NCBI RefSeq assembly: GCF_900100605.1
Contig: NZ_FNCN01000017.1
Location: 1-64,000 of the forward strand
Reading direction: 5' to 3'
Length of the DNA: 64,000 nucleotides
Origin: Sinosporangium album
GTDB taxonomy: Bacteria > Actinomycetota > Actinomycetes > Streptosporangiales > Streptosporangiaceae
Shown here: positions 54,059-63,569 of the stretch, piece by piece
How positions within the stretch are numbered: position 1 is the stretch's first letter
How the letters are laid out: each line of letters opens with the position of its first letter
The notes under the pieces: model-generated
Seen by the model: the letters and a program-made list of their open reading frames with translations, nothing else
Database searches by the model: none
Told to the model about the DNA's origin: nothing
Program-made: the position numbers and the translations under genes

Positions 54059-56215
54059 ATGAAGACATCGATGCGTACGGCTGTCGCCGCGCTGTCCGCG
54101 GCGGCGCTCACCGCGGCGACCGCCGCATGCACGTCGCCCGGCGACGGCCGCGGCGCGTCCCCCGCCGCGGAGCCGGCGGACCTGGGCAATGTACGGCTGG
54201 TCGCCTACTCAAGCTGCGACGACATGCTGGCCAAGCTCCGCGACAGGACGGCGGCCAACGCGGGCCCGTACGGCCTCGGCCCCGAGGTCTCGATCCAGTC
54301 CATGGACGCCCCCGCCATGGCCCGCGACGCCCAGGCTCTGAAGGCCGCGCCCGAGTCGGGTTCCGGAGCCCCCGAGCACTCCACCACCAACGTTCAGGAG
54401 GCCGGGGTCGACGAGCCCGACCTCGTCAAGACCGACGGCAAGCGGATCGTCACCGTCACCCGCGGCACCCTGCGCGTCGTCGACGCCGAGAGCAGAAAGG
54501 TCACCGCCCGCCTCGAACTCGCCGAAGACCAGGGCTACGCCCCCGCCGACCTGCTGGTCAGCGGCGACCGGGCCCTGGTGGTCTTCGCGCACGGCGGCTT
54601 CGTGGCCCTGAGCGGTGCGGCAGGCGGCACAGCGGGCGGCGCAACGGGCGGCACAGCGGGCGATGCGGCCAAGCGGGCCTTCCCCGTCGAAGCGCACTAC
54701 ATCCTGGTGGACCTCTCCGGCGCCCCCAAGGTCCTCGGCTCGCTCACGCCGAAGGGCAGCCACGTGGACGCCCGGATGATCGGGTCGACCGTGCGCCTGG
54801 TGGTGCGCAGCCGGCCGCAGTTCACCTTCCCCAGGCCGCGCCCCGGCCTGACCCCCTCCGAGCTGATCAAGCTCAACCAGGACGTCGTGCGCAAAGCGCC
54901 GATCGACACCTGGCTGCCGAGTTACGAGGTCACCGACGCCGCCGGCGCACGCCGTACCGCGACCGTGAAGTGCGAGTCGGTGGCCCACCCCGAGGACTAC
55001 ACCGGGACGTCGCTGCTCAGCGTGCACACGATCGACCTCGCGGCGGGAGTCTCGGGCGTCGAACCGATCGCGGTGGCCGCCGACGGCGACACGGTGTACG
55101 GCACCGCCACGAGCCTGTACGTGGCGAGCAATCCGCGCTGGTGGTTCCCGCCGATGCCGATCGACCCGGTGCCGCTGCCCAGGCCGGTCGAGAGGGACCC
55201 CGCCCAGCCGTCCACGCTGCCGGAGCCGACGGGGTCGGGGGTCGCCCCGGACGTCGCCCCGACCCCCGCGGAGCCGCTGCTGCCGCGGGCGTCCACGCCG
55301 TCCGCCGCGGCCTCCTTCCCGGAGCCCCCCGCCGAGGAGACCGAGATCCACAGGTTCGACATCGGCGGCGCGGGAGCCCCGCGCTACATCGCGTCGGGCG
55401 CGGTGGCGGGGCGTCTGCTCAACCAGTACTCGCTGTCCGAGCACGACGGCCATCTGCGGGTCGCGACCACGATCAACCAGGAGACCCCGTCGGGCCCGCC
55501 GAGCTCCAGCAGCGTCTACGTGCTCAAGTCCGACACTCTGGCCAAGGTCGGGGAGGTCACGGGGCTGGGCAAGGACGAGCGGATCTACGCGGTGCGCTTC
55601 ATCGGCCCGGTGGGGTATGTCGTGACCTTCAAGCAGGTGGACCCGCTCTACACCCTCGACCTGCGCGACCCCGCCGCCCCGCGGGTGACGGGCGAGCTGA
55701 AGATCACGGGCTACTCCGCCTACCTGCACCCCGCGGGCGAGGGCTGGCTGATCGGCGTGGGCCAGGAGGCGAGCACCCGGGGCCGCACGCTCGGCACGCA
55801 GATCTCGCTGTTCGACGTCGGCGATCCGGCGCGGCCGACCAGGCTGTCGCAGTACTTCCAGAAGGAGTCGGGGTCTGAGGCCGAGTGGGATCCGCACGCG
55901 TTCCTCTACTGGCCGAAGGAGGGCCTGGCCGTACTCCCGCTGAGCTCGTGGCAGCAGGGCGGCCTGATGAAGAGCGGGGCGCTCGGGCTGCGGATCGAGC
56001 CGACGAAGATCACCAAGGTCGGCCTGGTCCAGCACGAGGCCAAGCGGCCGGCGGGGGACGGCGCCGCTGACAACGTCGCCGACAACGTCTATCTCGATCC
56101 GGCGATCCGGCGTTCGCTGGTCATCGGCGACACGCTGTGGACGGTGTCGGATCTCGGCATGAAGGCCAGCGATCTCCGGACCTTCGCCGACCGGGCGTGG
56201 ATCCCCTTTGACTAA
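54059..56215 (+). CDS. beta-propeller lipoprotein
   Basis: The protein has about 718 residues. It has a lipoprotein signal (M-K-T-S-M-R-T, Ala/Leu core, lipobox T-A-A-C) so it is anchored outside the membrane. The long body matches the secreted C-terminal beta-propeller family (Beta_propel, DUF2135-free type) with signatures T-N-V-Q-E-A-G-V-D-E-P-D-L-V-K-T-D-G-K and Y-A-V-R-F-I-G-P-V-G-Y-V-V-T-F. A Pro-rich insertion (about 375-435) interrupts the blades. A 12-bp repeat array at 54623-54670 encodes Gly-Gly-Thr-Ala units. An ATG at 54044 is an alternative start. The function is unknown. Confidence 0.82.
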   Translation: MKTSMRTAVAALSAAALTAATAACTSPGDGRGASPAAEPADLGNVRLVAYSSCDDMLAKLRDRTAANAGPYGLGPEVSIQSMDAPAMARDAQALKAAPESGSGAPEHSTTNVQEAGVDEPDLVKTDGKRIVTVTRGTLRVVDAESRKVTARLELAEDQGYAPADLLVSGDRALVVFAHGGFVALSGAAGGTAGGATGGTAGDAAKRAFPVEAHYILVDLSGAPKVLGSLTPKGSHVDARMIGSTVRLVVRSRPQFTFPRPRPGLTPSELIKLNQDVVRKAPIDTWLPSYEVTDAAGARRTATVKCESVAHPEDYTGTSLLSVHTIDLAAGVSGVEPIAVAADGDTVYGTATSLYVASNPRWWFPPMPIDPVPLPRPVERDPAQPSTLPEPTGSGVAPDVAPTPAEPLLPRASTPSAAASFPEPPAEETEIHRFDIGGAGAPRYIASGAVAGRLLNQYSLSEHDGHLRVATTINQETPSGPPSSSSVYVLKSDTLAKVGEVTGLGKDERIYAVRFIGPVGYVVTFKQVDPLYTLDLRDPAAPRVTGELKITGYSAYLHPAGEGWLIGVGQEASTRGRTLGTQISLFDVGDPARPTRLSQYFQKESGSEAEWDPHAFLYWPKEGLAVLPLSSWQQGGLMKSGALGLRIEPTKITKVGLVQHEAKRPAGDGAADNVADNVYLDPAIRRSLVIGDTLWTVSDLGMKASDLRTFADRAWIPFD
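54623..54670. repeat. 12-bp tandem repeats in the beta-propeller gene
   Basis: The unit ggcggcacagcg occurs at 54623 and 54647, with a variant at 54635 and a decayed fourth unit at 54659. The array is in frame. Confidence 0.8.
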
Positions 56216-56402
56216 CACTGACTGATTCCACTTACACCGTTACGGCATAGCTTGCAAGGCTTGTCATGTTTCGGGGTGAGTGTTACCTCTTGTGCGGCAT
56301 GTGTGATCAACACGTGCGGTGGTGCATTCGCGCGGGCAACACCCCGCCCGCGCGACCCGCCTTGCAAGGCCGACGGCGGCCATGTCTGCACAGGAGGATT
56401 GG

Positions 56403-59375
56403 GTGTCCCCCCGCCCCTTGCTCAAAACCACCCTTCTCGCCGCGACAGCGGCATCACTCGCCTTTCCCCTCGCAGTGGCGGGAGCCGGTCCCGCCCTCGG
56501 CGAACCCGGCGCACCCACACGCGCAGCCGCCGACTTCCAGGGCGAGGAGCACGCCAAACCCGACCTGGACAACCGCACGGGCCGGGTGGAACCCCCCGCC
56601 TCCGCGCAGGCGAAGGCCAGGTCCACCGCCGCCACCGCGACCATCCGGTGGAACGCTCTGGGCACCCCATCCGTGATCACCAGCCCCACCCCCCTCGCCG
56701 AGGGCCTCGGAAGCGACCCCGAGCGGGCGGCCCGCGCCTACCTCAAGGCCAACGAGAACCTCTTCGGCCTCCCGGCGGCGGCCGTGGACGCGCTGGAGAA
56801 GATCGCGGTCAACCCCATCGGCGCAGGCCACGCCGTGATGCTGCGCCAGCGCTTCGGCACGCTGCCCGCCGGCCAGGACGGCACGGTGACCGTCGGCCTC
56901 GCCGACGGCAAGGTCTTCCACGTCACCTCGACCCTGTCCCGCGAGACCGGAGCGCCGCCCGCGGCGCGGATCACCGAGCAGCGCGCCCTGGAGATCGCCG
57001 CGCGCGACGGCGAGATCGACCTCGCCACCGCGGCGACCAAGGAGGCGGCGGCGGTAGCCGTACCGGCGCCCGGCGGGGTGCACAACGCGTGGCAGGTGAC
57101 GCTGATCGGGGGCGGGGAAGGCGAGCCCGCCGCGTACACCACCCATGTGGACGCGGTCAGCGGCGCCATCCTCACGCGCGAGAACCTCGTCGACCACCTG
57201 GACCCCGAGGAGGGCGGCGCGCACAGCGTGTCCGCGCACGCCCCGGAGGGTCCCGCGTGGGCGGTGTTCCCGGCCAACCCGCCCGCGGACTACTCCTCCG
57301 CCGACACGCGCGTGCTGTGGTGCCTGTCCGCCTCCCAGGCCGGATGTGAGCGCGTCAAGGCGTCCGACCCCGCCACCGGCAAGGCGTGGGACGTCGACCA
57401 CACCACGGACGGCTCCAGCGGCAGCAGCCTCGGCAACGCGGCCCGCACGTTCGAGAACCGCGCCAGCGGCGACTCCTACAGCGTCGGAACCAGGTCGAAC
57501 GCCGCCAAGGCCGACCGGGCGTACCGCTACCCGTGGACCAACCAGTGGTACGAGGCCAAGTGCGACCCGGCGACCTTCGACTCCCCCGGCGAGGCCGACC
57601 TCGAAGCGGCGATCGCCAACCTCAACGCGGCGCACAACCGCATGCACGACTGGGCGTACCGCCTCGGGTTCAGCGAGACCGCGTGGAACATGCAGACGCA
57701 TAACGGCGACCGCGGCGGCGTCGGAAACGACCCCGAGCTGGGCAACGCCCAGGCGGGTGCCCGCCTGGCCCACGTGCGCAACAACGCCAACCAGATCACC
57801 CCGCGCGACGGCATCGCCCCGGTCACGAACATGTACCTGTGGCAGCCGACCGCCGGGGGCTTCTACGGCCCCTGCGTGGACGGCGACTACGACATGTCGG
57901 TCATCGGACACGAATACACCCACGCCATCTCCGGCCGTATGATCGGCGGCCCCCTCTCCGGCTGGCAGGGCGCACAGGCCGGCGCGATGAACGAGAGCAC
58001 ATCCGACCTGTTCGCCATGGAATACCTCTACGAGTACGGCTACCGCCCCCGCGGCGAAACCCCCTACGTCACCGGCGGCTACGTCACCGGCGACGCCAAG
58101 GCCGGCATCCGCAACTACGACATGTCCCGCTCGCCGCTGAACTACAGCAACATCGCCTACGACGTGGTCGGGCAGCAGGTCCACGCCGACGGCGAGATCT
58201 GGTCCGCCACCCAGTTCGACGTGCGGCGGGCCTTCATCAAGAGGTACGGCCTCGCCACACCGAAAGTGCAGCGCGCCTGCGCCGAAGGCCACCGCCCGCT
58301 CGACGCGTGCCCCGGCAACCGGCGCTGGGTGCAGCTCTCGTTCGACGCCCTGCTGCTGATGACCAGCGGCGCGGTGTCCTACATCGACCACCGCGACGCC
58401 ATCCTCGCCGCCGACGCCATCCGCTTCGGCGGGGCCAACCAGGACATCCTCTGGAACGCCTTCGCCGGCCGCGGCCTCGGCAAGGACGCCGCCGGCACCG
58501 GCCCGAACGACCCCGACCCGACGCCGAGCTTCGCCTCCCCCCACGCCCGCAACGCCACCGCCACCCTCGCCCCCGAGGGCGAGGCGGCGAACGCGCCGAT
58601 CAGGCTGTACGTCGGGGACTACGAGAACCGCTCCGTCCCCGTGGCCGACACCGACCCGGAGACCCCGCTCGGCCCCACGTTCGAGATCACCCCCGGCACG
58701 TACTCCTTCCTCGCCACCGGCCCGGGATTCGGCCACACCAGGTTCACCGAGACCTTCACGCGGGGAGAGACCGAAACCCTCGACGTCGAACCCGCCCGCA
58801 ACCACGCCTCGGCCGCGGCCGGGGCCACCGCGACGGGCGACGGCGTCAACCACGCCGAACTCATCGACGGCACGGAGAGCACCAACTGGGCCTCCCTGAC
58901 CGGGCCGGCCGCCGGCAGGACCGTCACGGTCGACCTCGCGGGCACGGACCCCGTCAAGATCCGCCGCGTCCTGGTCAGCGCCATGCTGCGGCCCAACATC
59001 GGCGACCCGGAGGACCGCGGATCGCAGAACCGGTTCAGCGCCCTGCGATCCTTCGAGATCCTGGCCTGCAACAGCGCGGCCGGGAGCGACTGCGCCGACC
59101 CGTCGGCGTATTCGGTCATCCACACGAGCAAGGCCAACGCCTTCGACGCCCGGCGGCCCAGGCCCAGGGGCGCGGACCTGCTCGCCACGAGCTTCGCCGT
59201 ACGCCCCACCGAGGCCACCCACCTCGCGCTGCGGGCGCTCACCACGCAATGCACCGGTAACCCGGTCTACGCCGGCGAGCAGGACAACGACCCGAACTCC
59301 GCCACCGACTGCACCACCTCAAGCGCCTCCGCCGGCCAGGTCCGCGCCGCGGAACTGCAGGCGTTCACACGCTGA
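56403..59375 (+). CDS. secreted fungalysin-type metalloprotease (M36)
   Basis: The protein has 990 residues. A signal peptide (about 1-30) is followed by an FTP/PepSY-containing propeptide (to about 320). The catalytic M36 domain has H-E-Y-T-H at 503-507, the third ligand in N-E-S-T-S-D and D-G-E-I-W further on. The last roughly 180 residues (from N-H-A-S-A-A-A) look like an F5/8 type C carbohydrate-binding domain. I chose the GTG at 56403 because AGGAGG lies 5-6 bases upstream; ATG codons at 56319 and 56382 lack this. It probably degrades extracellular protein. A bidirectional terminator follows. Confidence 0.9.
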   Translation: MSPRPLLKTTLLAATAASLAFPLAVAGAGPALGEPGAPTRAAADFQGEEHAKPDLDNRTGRVEPPASAQAKARSTAATATIRWNALGTPSVITSPTPLAEGLGSDPERAARAYLKANENLFGLPAAAVDALEKIAVNPIGAGHAVMLRQRFGTLPAGQDGTVTVGLADGKVFHVTSTLSRETGAPPAARITEQRALEIAARDGEIDLATAATKEAAAVAVPAPGGVHNAWQVTLIGGGEGEPAAYTTHVDAVSGAILTRENLVDHLDPEEGGAHSVSAHAPEGPAWAVFPANPPADYSSADTRVLWCLSASQAGCERVKASDPATGKAWDVDHTTDGSSGSSLGNAARTFENRASGDSYSVGTRSNAAKADRAYRYPWTNQWYEAKCDPATFDSPGEADLEAAIANLNAAHNRMHDWAYRLGFSETAWNMQTHNGDRGGVGNDPELGNAQAGARLAHVRNNANQITPRDGIAPVTNMYLWQPTAGGFYGPCVDGDYDMSVIGHEYTHAISGRMIGGPLSGWQGAQAGAMNESTSDLFAMEYLYEYGYRPRGETPYVTGGYVTGDAKAGIRNYDMSRSPLNYSNIAYDVVGQQVHADGEIWSATQFDVRRAFIKRYGLATPKVQRACAEGHRPLDACPGNRRWVQLSFDALLLMTSGAVSYIDHRDAILAADAIRFGGANQDILWNAFAGRGLGKDAAGTGPNDPDPTPSFASPHARNATATLAPEGEAANAPIRLYVGDYENRSVPVADTDPETPLGPTFEITPGTYSFLATGPGFGHTRFTETFTRGETETLDVEPARNHASAAAGATATGDGVNHAELIDGTESTNWASLTGPAAGRTVTVDLAGTDPVKIRRVLVSAMLRPNIGDPEDRGSQNRFSALRSFEILACNSAAGSDCADPSAYSVIHTSKANAFDARRPRPRGADLLATSFAVRPTEATHLALRALTTQCTGNPVYAGEQDNDPNSATDCTTSSASAGQVRAAELQAFTR

Positions 59376-59383
59376 CCCGCCCT

Positions 59384-59410
59384 CCTGAGGGGGCGCCCCG
59401 CCCCCTCAGG
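59384..59410. terminator. bidirectional terminator
   Basis: A 12-bp perfect stem (cctgagggggcg / cgccccctcagg) with a 3-nt loop lies between the convergent fungalysin and glpD genes. Confidence 0.85.
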
Positions 59411-59417
59411 ACCGTCC

Positions 59418-61136
59418 TCAGTAGGACACGATCTCGGGCGCCCCCAGCCTGATCGCGTCGGCCTCCTGGTCGGTGTCCTGCTCCTGCGACAGGCGTTCGG
59501 CCTCGATGCGCTTGGTGTAGTACTCCACCTCGCGTTTGACCTGCTCACCGTCCCACCCGAGCGGCCCGGCCATGAGCTCGGCCGCCTCGGCGGCCACGGC
59601 CAGACCCCGGTGGAAGGTCTCGATGGAGATGTGGGTGCGCCGGGTCAACGCGTCGTTGAGGTGGCGGGCGCCTTCGCGCGTGGCCGCGTAGACGATCTCG
59701 GCCCGGAGGTAGTCGTCGGCGCCCGTGAGGGGGCGGCCGAGGGCCGGGTCGGCCTCGATGAGCAGGAGGACCTCGTCGATGAGCGAGCCGTACCTCCGCA
59801 GCAGGTGCTCGATGCGGGCCACGTGCAGCCCCGACGACTGGGCCAGCCGGTAGCGGGAGTTCCACAGCGCCTGGTAGCCCTCGGCTCCGGCGAGGGGGAT
59901 GCGGTCGGTGCAGGACGGCGGGACGCGCTGGTCGAGGCCGTGCGCCACGGCGTCCACGGCGTCACGCGCCATCACCCGATATGTCGTGTATTTCCCGCCG
60001 GCCACCATCACCAGCCCCGGCACCGGATGGGTCACCACGTGCTCGCGTGACAGCTTGGAGGTCTGATCCGACTCCCCGGCGAGCAGCGGGCGCAGCCCGG
60101 CATAGACACCTTCGACGTCGTCCCTGGTCAGAGGCACCGAAAGCACGGCGTTGACATGGTTGAGCACATAGTCGATGTCGCCCCGGGACGCGGCCGGGTG
60201 CACCTTGTCGAGGGTCCACTCGGTGTCCGTCGTCCCAACGATCCAGTGGCGACCCCAGGGGATCACGAAAAGCACCGACTTCTCGGTGCGCAGAATGATC
60301 CCGGTGAGCGAATGGATCCGGTCACGCGGCACCACCAGATGGATGCCTTTGGAGGCCCGCACATGGATCTGGCCGCGTCCTCCCACCAATCCCTGGATAT
60401 CGTCCGTCCACACACCTGTGGCGTTCACCACCTGCTGCGCGCGGATGTCGAACTCGTGCCCGTTCTCCACGTCCCGTGCCCGCACTCCCGTGACCCGCTC
60501 CCCCTCCCGCAGGAAGCCCGTCACCCGGGTGCGCGACGCGATGTGCGCGCCGTACGTCGCCGCCGTGCGCAGCGTGGTCATCACATAGCGCGCGTCGTCC
60601 ACCTGCGCATCCCAGTACTGCACAGCCCCGGTAAACACACTTTTACGCAGTGCGGGGGCCAGCCGCAGCGCCCGCCGCCTCGACAGGTGGCGGTGTCCGG
60701 GAACGCCCCGGGTGAACCCGAAGGAGAAGCCCAGCGAGTCGTACAGCGCCAGCCCCGCCCCCACATAGGGCCTCTCCCACACCATGTGGGTCAGCGGAAA
60801 CAGAAACGGCACCGGCCTGACCAGATGCGGGGCGATCCGCTGCATCAGCAGCGCCCGTTCCTGCAGCGCCTCCCGGACCAGGTCGAAATTGAGCTGCTCA
60901 AGATAGCGGACGCCGCCGTGGATCAGCTTGGACGACCGCGACGACGTGCCCGAGGCGAAATCCCGCGCCTCGACCAGCCCGACGCTCAGCCCCCGCGTCG
61001 CCGCGTCGAGCGCCACCCCGGCCCCCACCACACCTCCGCCGACGACGACCACGTCGAGTTCCAGCGAACCCATCCGCGCCAGCGCCGCCTCGCGCTCTGC
61101 GGGGCCAAGCCCCGCGGTGCCCAGTCCCGCAGTCAT
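59418..61136 (-). CDS. glpD: glycerol-3-phosphate dehydrogenase, FAD-dependent
   Basis: GlpD oxidises glycerol 3-phosphate to dihydroxyacetone phosphate at the membrane and passes electrons to quinone. The 572 residues are normal. The FAD motif V-V-G-G-G-V-V-G-A-G is followed by S-S-R-S-S-K-L-I-H-G-G-V-R-Y-L, the family signature. W-I-V-G-T-T-D-T and G-G-K-Y-T-T-Y-R are also present. The ATG at 61136 has GGGGGGA 6-7 bases upstream; the ATG at 61142 is too close to it. It is divergent from nagA across about 140 bases. It may also balance glycerol phosphate drawn by the TagF-type enzymes. Confidence 0.95.
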   Translation of the reverse strand: MTAGLGTAGLGPAEREAALARMGSLELDVVVVGGGVVGAGVALDAATRGLSVGLVEARDFASGTSSRSSKLIHGGVRYLEQLNFDLVREALQERALLMQRIAPHLVRPVPFLFPLTHMVWERPYVGAGLALYDSLGFSFGFTRGVPGHRHLSRRRALRLAPALRKSVFTGAVQYWDAQVDDARYVMTTLRTAATYGAHIASRTRVTGFLREGERVTGVRARDVENGHEFDIRAQQVVNATGVWTDDIQGLVGGRGQIHVRASKGIHLVVPRDRIHSLTGIILRTEKSVLFVIPWGRHWIVGTTDTEWTLDKVHPAASRGDIDYVLNHVNAVLSVPLTRDDVEGVYAGLRPLLAGESDQTSKLSREHVVTHPVPGLVMVAGGKYTTYRVMARDAVDAVAHGLDQRVPPSCTDRIPLAGAEGYQALWNSRYRLAQSSGLHVARIEHLLRRYGSLIDEVLLLIEADPALGRPLTGADDYLRAEIVYAATREGARHLNDALTRRTHISIETFHRGLAVAAEAAELMAGPLGWDGEQVKREVEYYTKRIEAERLSQEQDTDQEADAIRLGAPEIVSY

Positions 61137-61274
61137 GCGCATTCCCCCCGGGTACGGCTATCGCGTGCACTTCCTTTCCTACCCGTTTCCCCTACCCACT
61201 GGTAGCCAATAACCATTCTCGGTAGGCGACCCTCAGGGTCTCGCAACCTGACCGCGATCTGTGATCCTTTAACT

Positions 61275-62414
61275 ATGAGCATCACACTCGCCGACGCCCG
61301 CATTGTGACCACCGACGGTGTCCATGAGGGCTGGCTCACGATCGAGGACGGTCGGATCACCCACATCGGCCACGGCTCGGCCCCCGGGAACGGCTACCGC
61401 CTTTCCGGGCGCTACGTCGTGCCCGGGTTCGTCGACATCCACAACCACGGTGGGGCGGGCGGCTCCTTCCCCACCGGCGATCAGGAGCAGGCCGGGAAAG
61501 CCGTGGCCTTCCACACCGCCCACGGCACGACCACGCTCATCGCGAGCCTCGTGAGCGGCCCGACCGCCGCCCTGACCGAGGCCGCATCCTCCCTGGCCGA
61601 GCTCTGCGAGGAAGGGCTGCTGGCCGGCATCCACTACGAAGGGCCCTACATCTCGACCCGCCGCTGCGGAGCCCACGACCTCGCCCAGCTCCGCAGCCCC
61701 GAACCCGCCGAGGTCGAGCAGCTCATCAAGGCCGGGCGGGGCCACATCCGCATGCTCACCATCGCCCCTGAACTGCCCGGCGCGCTCGACGCCATCAGAA
61801 CCCTCGCCTCCCACGGGATCATCGCCGCCCTCGGCCACACCGACGCCACCCTCGACCAGACCCTCGCCGGGGTCGACGCCGGCGCCACCGTCGCCACGCA
61901 CCTCTACAACGCGATGGCCCCCCTCCACCACCGCGACCCCGGCCCCATCGCCGCGCTCCTCCAGGACGAACGGGTCACCGTCGAGCTCATCAACGACGGT
62001 GTCCACGTGCACCCCGCCATGATGAGGCTGGCGTTCGACGCCGCCGGCGCAAGCCGTACGGCCCTCATCACCGACGCCATGACCGCCGCCGGCATGGGCG
62101 ACGGCCGCTACGACCTGGGCGACATGGGCGTCACCGTCGAAGGCGGCGTGGCCCGCCTGATCGAAGGCGGCGCCATCGCCGGCAGCACCCTCACCATGGA
62201 CGTCGCCTTCCGGCGCAGCGTCCGAGAGGTCGGCCTCTCCCTCACCGAGGCCGCCGTCATCGCCTCCCTCACCCCCGCCACCGTCCTCGGCCAGGCCGAC
62301 CGCATCGGCTCCATCGCCGTCGGCAAACAGGCCGACCTCGTCATCCTCACCGACGACCTGCAGGTCTCCGGCGTCATGAAACGCGGCTCCTGGGTCACCG
62401 AACCCACCGCCTGA
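61275..62414 (+). CDS. nagA: N-acetylglucosamine-6-phosphate deacetylase
   Basis: NagA converts GlcNAc-6-phosphate to glucosamine-6-phosphate for chitin and cell-wall recycling. The 379 residues are normal. The metal-site motif D-I-H-N-H-G is near residue 55. G-I-H-Y-E-G-P-Y, G-H-T-D-A and I-T-D-A-M provide further ligands and the catalytic Asp. There is no clear ribosome binding site before the ATG, so a leaderless transcript is possible. nagB is not in the window. Confidence 0.95.
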   Translation: MSITLADARIVTTDGVHEGWLTIEDGRITHIGHGSAPGNGYRLSGRYVVPGFVDIHNHGGAGGSFPTGDQEQAGKAVAFHTAHGTTTLIASLVSGPTAALTEAASSLAELCEEGLLAGIHYEGPYISTRRCGAHDLAQLRSPEPAEVEQLIKAGRGHIRMLTIAPELPGALDAIRTLASHGIIAALGHTDATLDQTLAGVDAGATVATHLYNAMAPLHHRDPGPIAALLQDERVTVELINDGVHVHPAMMRLAFDAAGASRTALITDAMTAAGMGDGRYDLGDMGVTVEGGVARLIEGGAIAGSTLTMDVAFRRSVREVGLSLTEAAVIASLTPATVLGQADRIGSIAVGKQADLVILTDDLQVSGVMKRGSWVTEPTA

Positions 62415-63036
62415 GCCGCCGTACGGCCGGCCAACTCGCGCGAACGCCTCCCAGAGCGGCCCGCTCCGACCACGACCCCGACCGCCTCCGGATCAACCCG
62501 ACAGCGCCGTCGGGTTGTGAGGCGCACATCCCCCACCGCGAACACGCCGGCCCGGCCCGGTCAGCGGAAGTCGCCCGCGTGCTCCCGAGCCCCCTGGCCG
62601 AAAATGCGGCCCGGCCGTCCTATAACCTCCTCGACCGCCGGGGACACCCGCGAAAGCACATGTGAACGTTAAACATTCACACTTTGGCGACCTGCGAAAA
62701 CATGCTTCGATGTGGAGTCGCCTCGCGCCTTCCGAGCAGATAATCGGAAAACCCGCGGCCGATACCCGACGGCTCGGATTCGCCATGGCGACCACCGCGT
62801 CACCATGCACACCAAGTGCGTCAAAATCATTTATGACCGGCCATGGAACGTTACAGACGCCCTGGTCACAGCCATAGGCATGGGCAAGTGGCCACAGCGC
62901 GGCAGGCGGGCAGGCCCGAGGGCCTGGCCTCAGCGAGGCGGAGCGCCCGCGAGGTAGCGTTAAAGAATGACGGATACCGCCTGTCACTCGCGAACCCGCG
63001 TGGCGGCACGAGGCACCTCGAAAGGCGAGAATTCCC
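62415..63036. other. 622-base intergenic region after nagA
   Basis: I see no convincing gene. The part 62415-62640 is GC-rich, without a clear terminator. The part 62655-62840 is A/T-rich and contains a long inverted repeat (62661-62681). A frame on the minus strand has poor codon use and no ribosome binding site. Confidence 0.55.
62661..62681. promoter_or_regulatory. inverted repeat TGTGAA-N9-TTCACA
   Basis: The half-sites are perfect and the centre is A/T-rich (cgttaaaca). It lies about 370 bases before the VOC gene, at the start of the A/T-rich segment. It could be an operator. The spacing does not fit a CRP site. Confidence 0.4.
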
Positions 63037-63432
63037 ATGCCCATTCATTTCAACCACACCATCGTCGCCGCCCATAAGAAGGAGGAGTCCGCCCGTTTCC
63101 TCACCGACCTGTTCGGGCTTGAACCCCCCTTCGTCTTCGGCCCTTTCCTTTCCGTGGAGTTGGGGAACGGCGTCACCCTTGACTACGCCGACATTCCCGG
63201 CGAGTTCCCGGCCCAGCACTACGCGTTCCTCGTCGGAGACGCCGACTTCGACACCGTCTTCGGCCGGATCCGCGACAAGGGGCTCACCTACTGGGCCGAC
63301 CCTTACGGGGAGAAGGAGATGGAGATCAACCACCTGGACGGGGGGCGCGGGGTCTACTTCCATGATCCCTCAGGGCACAACCTGGAGATCCTCACCCGTC
63401 CGTACGGCGGAGGCTCCGGGCTGACAGATTAG
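63037..63432 (+). CDS. VOC-family (glyoxalase/dioxygenase-fold) protein
   Basis: The 131-residue protein has a single vicinal-oxygen-chelate unit pair. Metal-ligand candidates are the early His in F-N-H-T-I, the Glu in V-E-L-G, the His in Q-H-Y-A-F-L-V and the Glu in N-L-E-I-L after D-P-S-G-H. These are typical of glyoxalase I, fosfomycin-resistance and dioxygenase relatives, and the substrate cannot be told apart. The start has a purine-rich aaaggcgag upstream. It is convergent with the guaB3-type gene and separated by a terminator. Confidence 0.85.
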   Translation: MPIHFNHTIVAAHKKEESARFLTDLFGLEPPFVFGPFLSVELGNGVTLDYADIPGEFPAQHYAFLVGDADFDTVFGRIRDKGLTYWADPYGEKEMEINHLDGGRGVYFHDPSGHNLEILTRPYGGGSGLTD

Positions 63433-63463
63433 GCAATCCACGACAAGGCCCCAGAAAACGGTA

Positions 63464-63485
63464 AAGGCCCCGCGAACGGGGCCTT
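63464..63485. terminator. bidirectional terminator
   Basis: A 9-bp perfect stem (aaggccccg / cggggcctt) with a cgaa tetraloop lies between the convergent VOC and guaB3-type genes. Confidence 0.85.
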
Positions 63486-63506
63486 CGCCGTACGAGATCT
63501 GGCCTT

Positions 63507-63558
63507 ACCGATGTAGAGCACCGATGTCGCGCACCGATGTCGCGCACCGATGTCGAGC
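63507..63558. repeat. four 13-bp tandem repeats next to the guaB3 stop
   Basis: The unit is accgatgtcgcgc, at 63507, 63520, 63533 and 63546, the middle two identical. A fifth, decayed copy (gccgatgtctagc) carries the TAG stop of the minus-strand gene. Confidence 0.85.
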
Positions 63559-63569
63559 GCGGCCGATGT

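Noticed and set aside
61195-61225. DasR-like (dre) site between glpD and nagA, actggt...accatt
   Set aside because: The half-sites are too far apart and the 16-bp dre symmetry is missing. nagA is a known DasR target in streptomycetes, but this sequence does not support a call.
62690-62900. Possible riboswitch before the VOC gene
   Set aside because: I compared it by eye with cobalamin, SAM-IV, c-di-GMP and ydaO consensus cores and found no conserved core.
62493-63044. 183-codon minus-strand open frame after nagA
   Set aside because: It has no ribosome binding site, mixed codon use and runs through an A/T-rich regulatory-looking segment.
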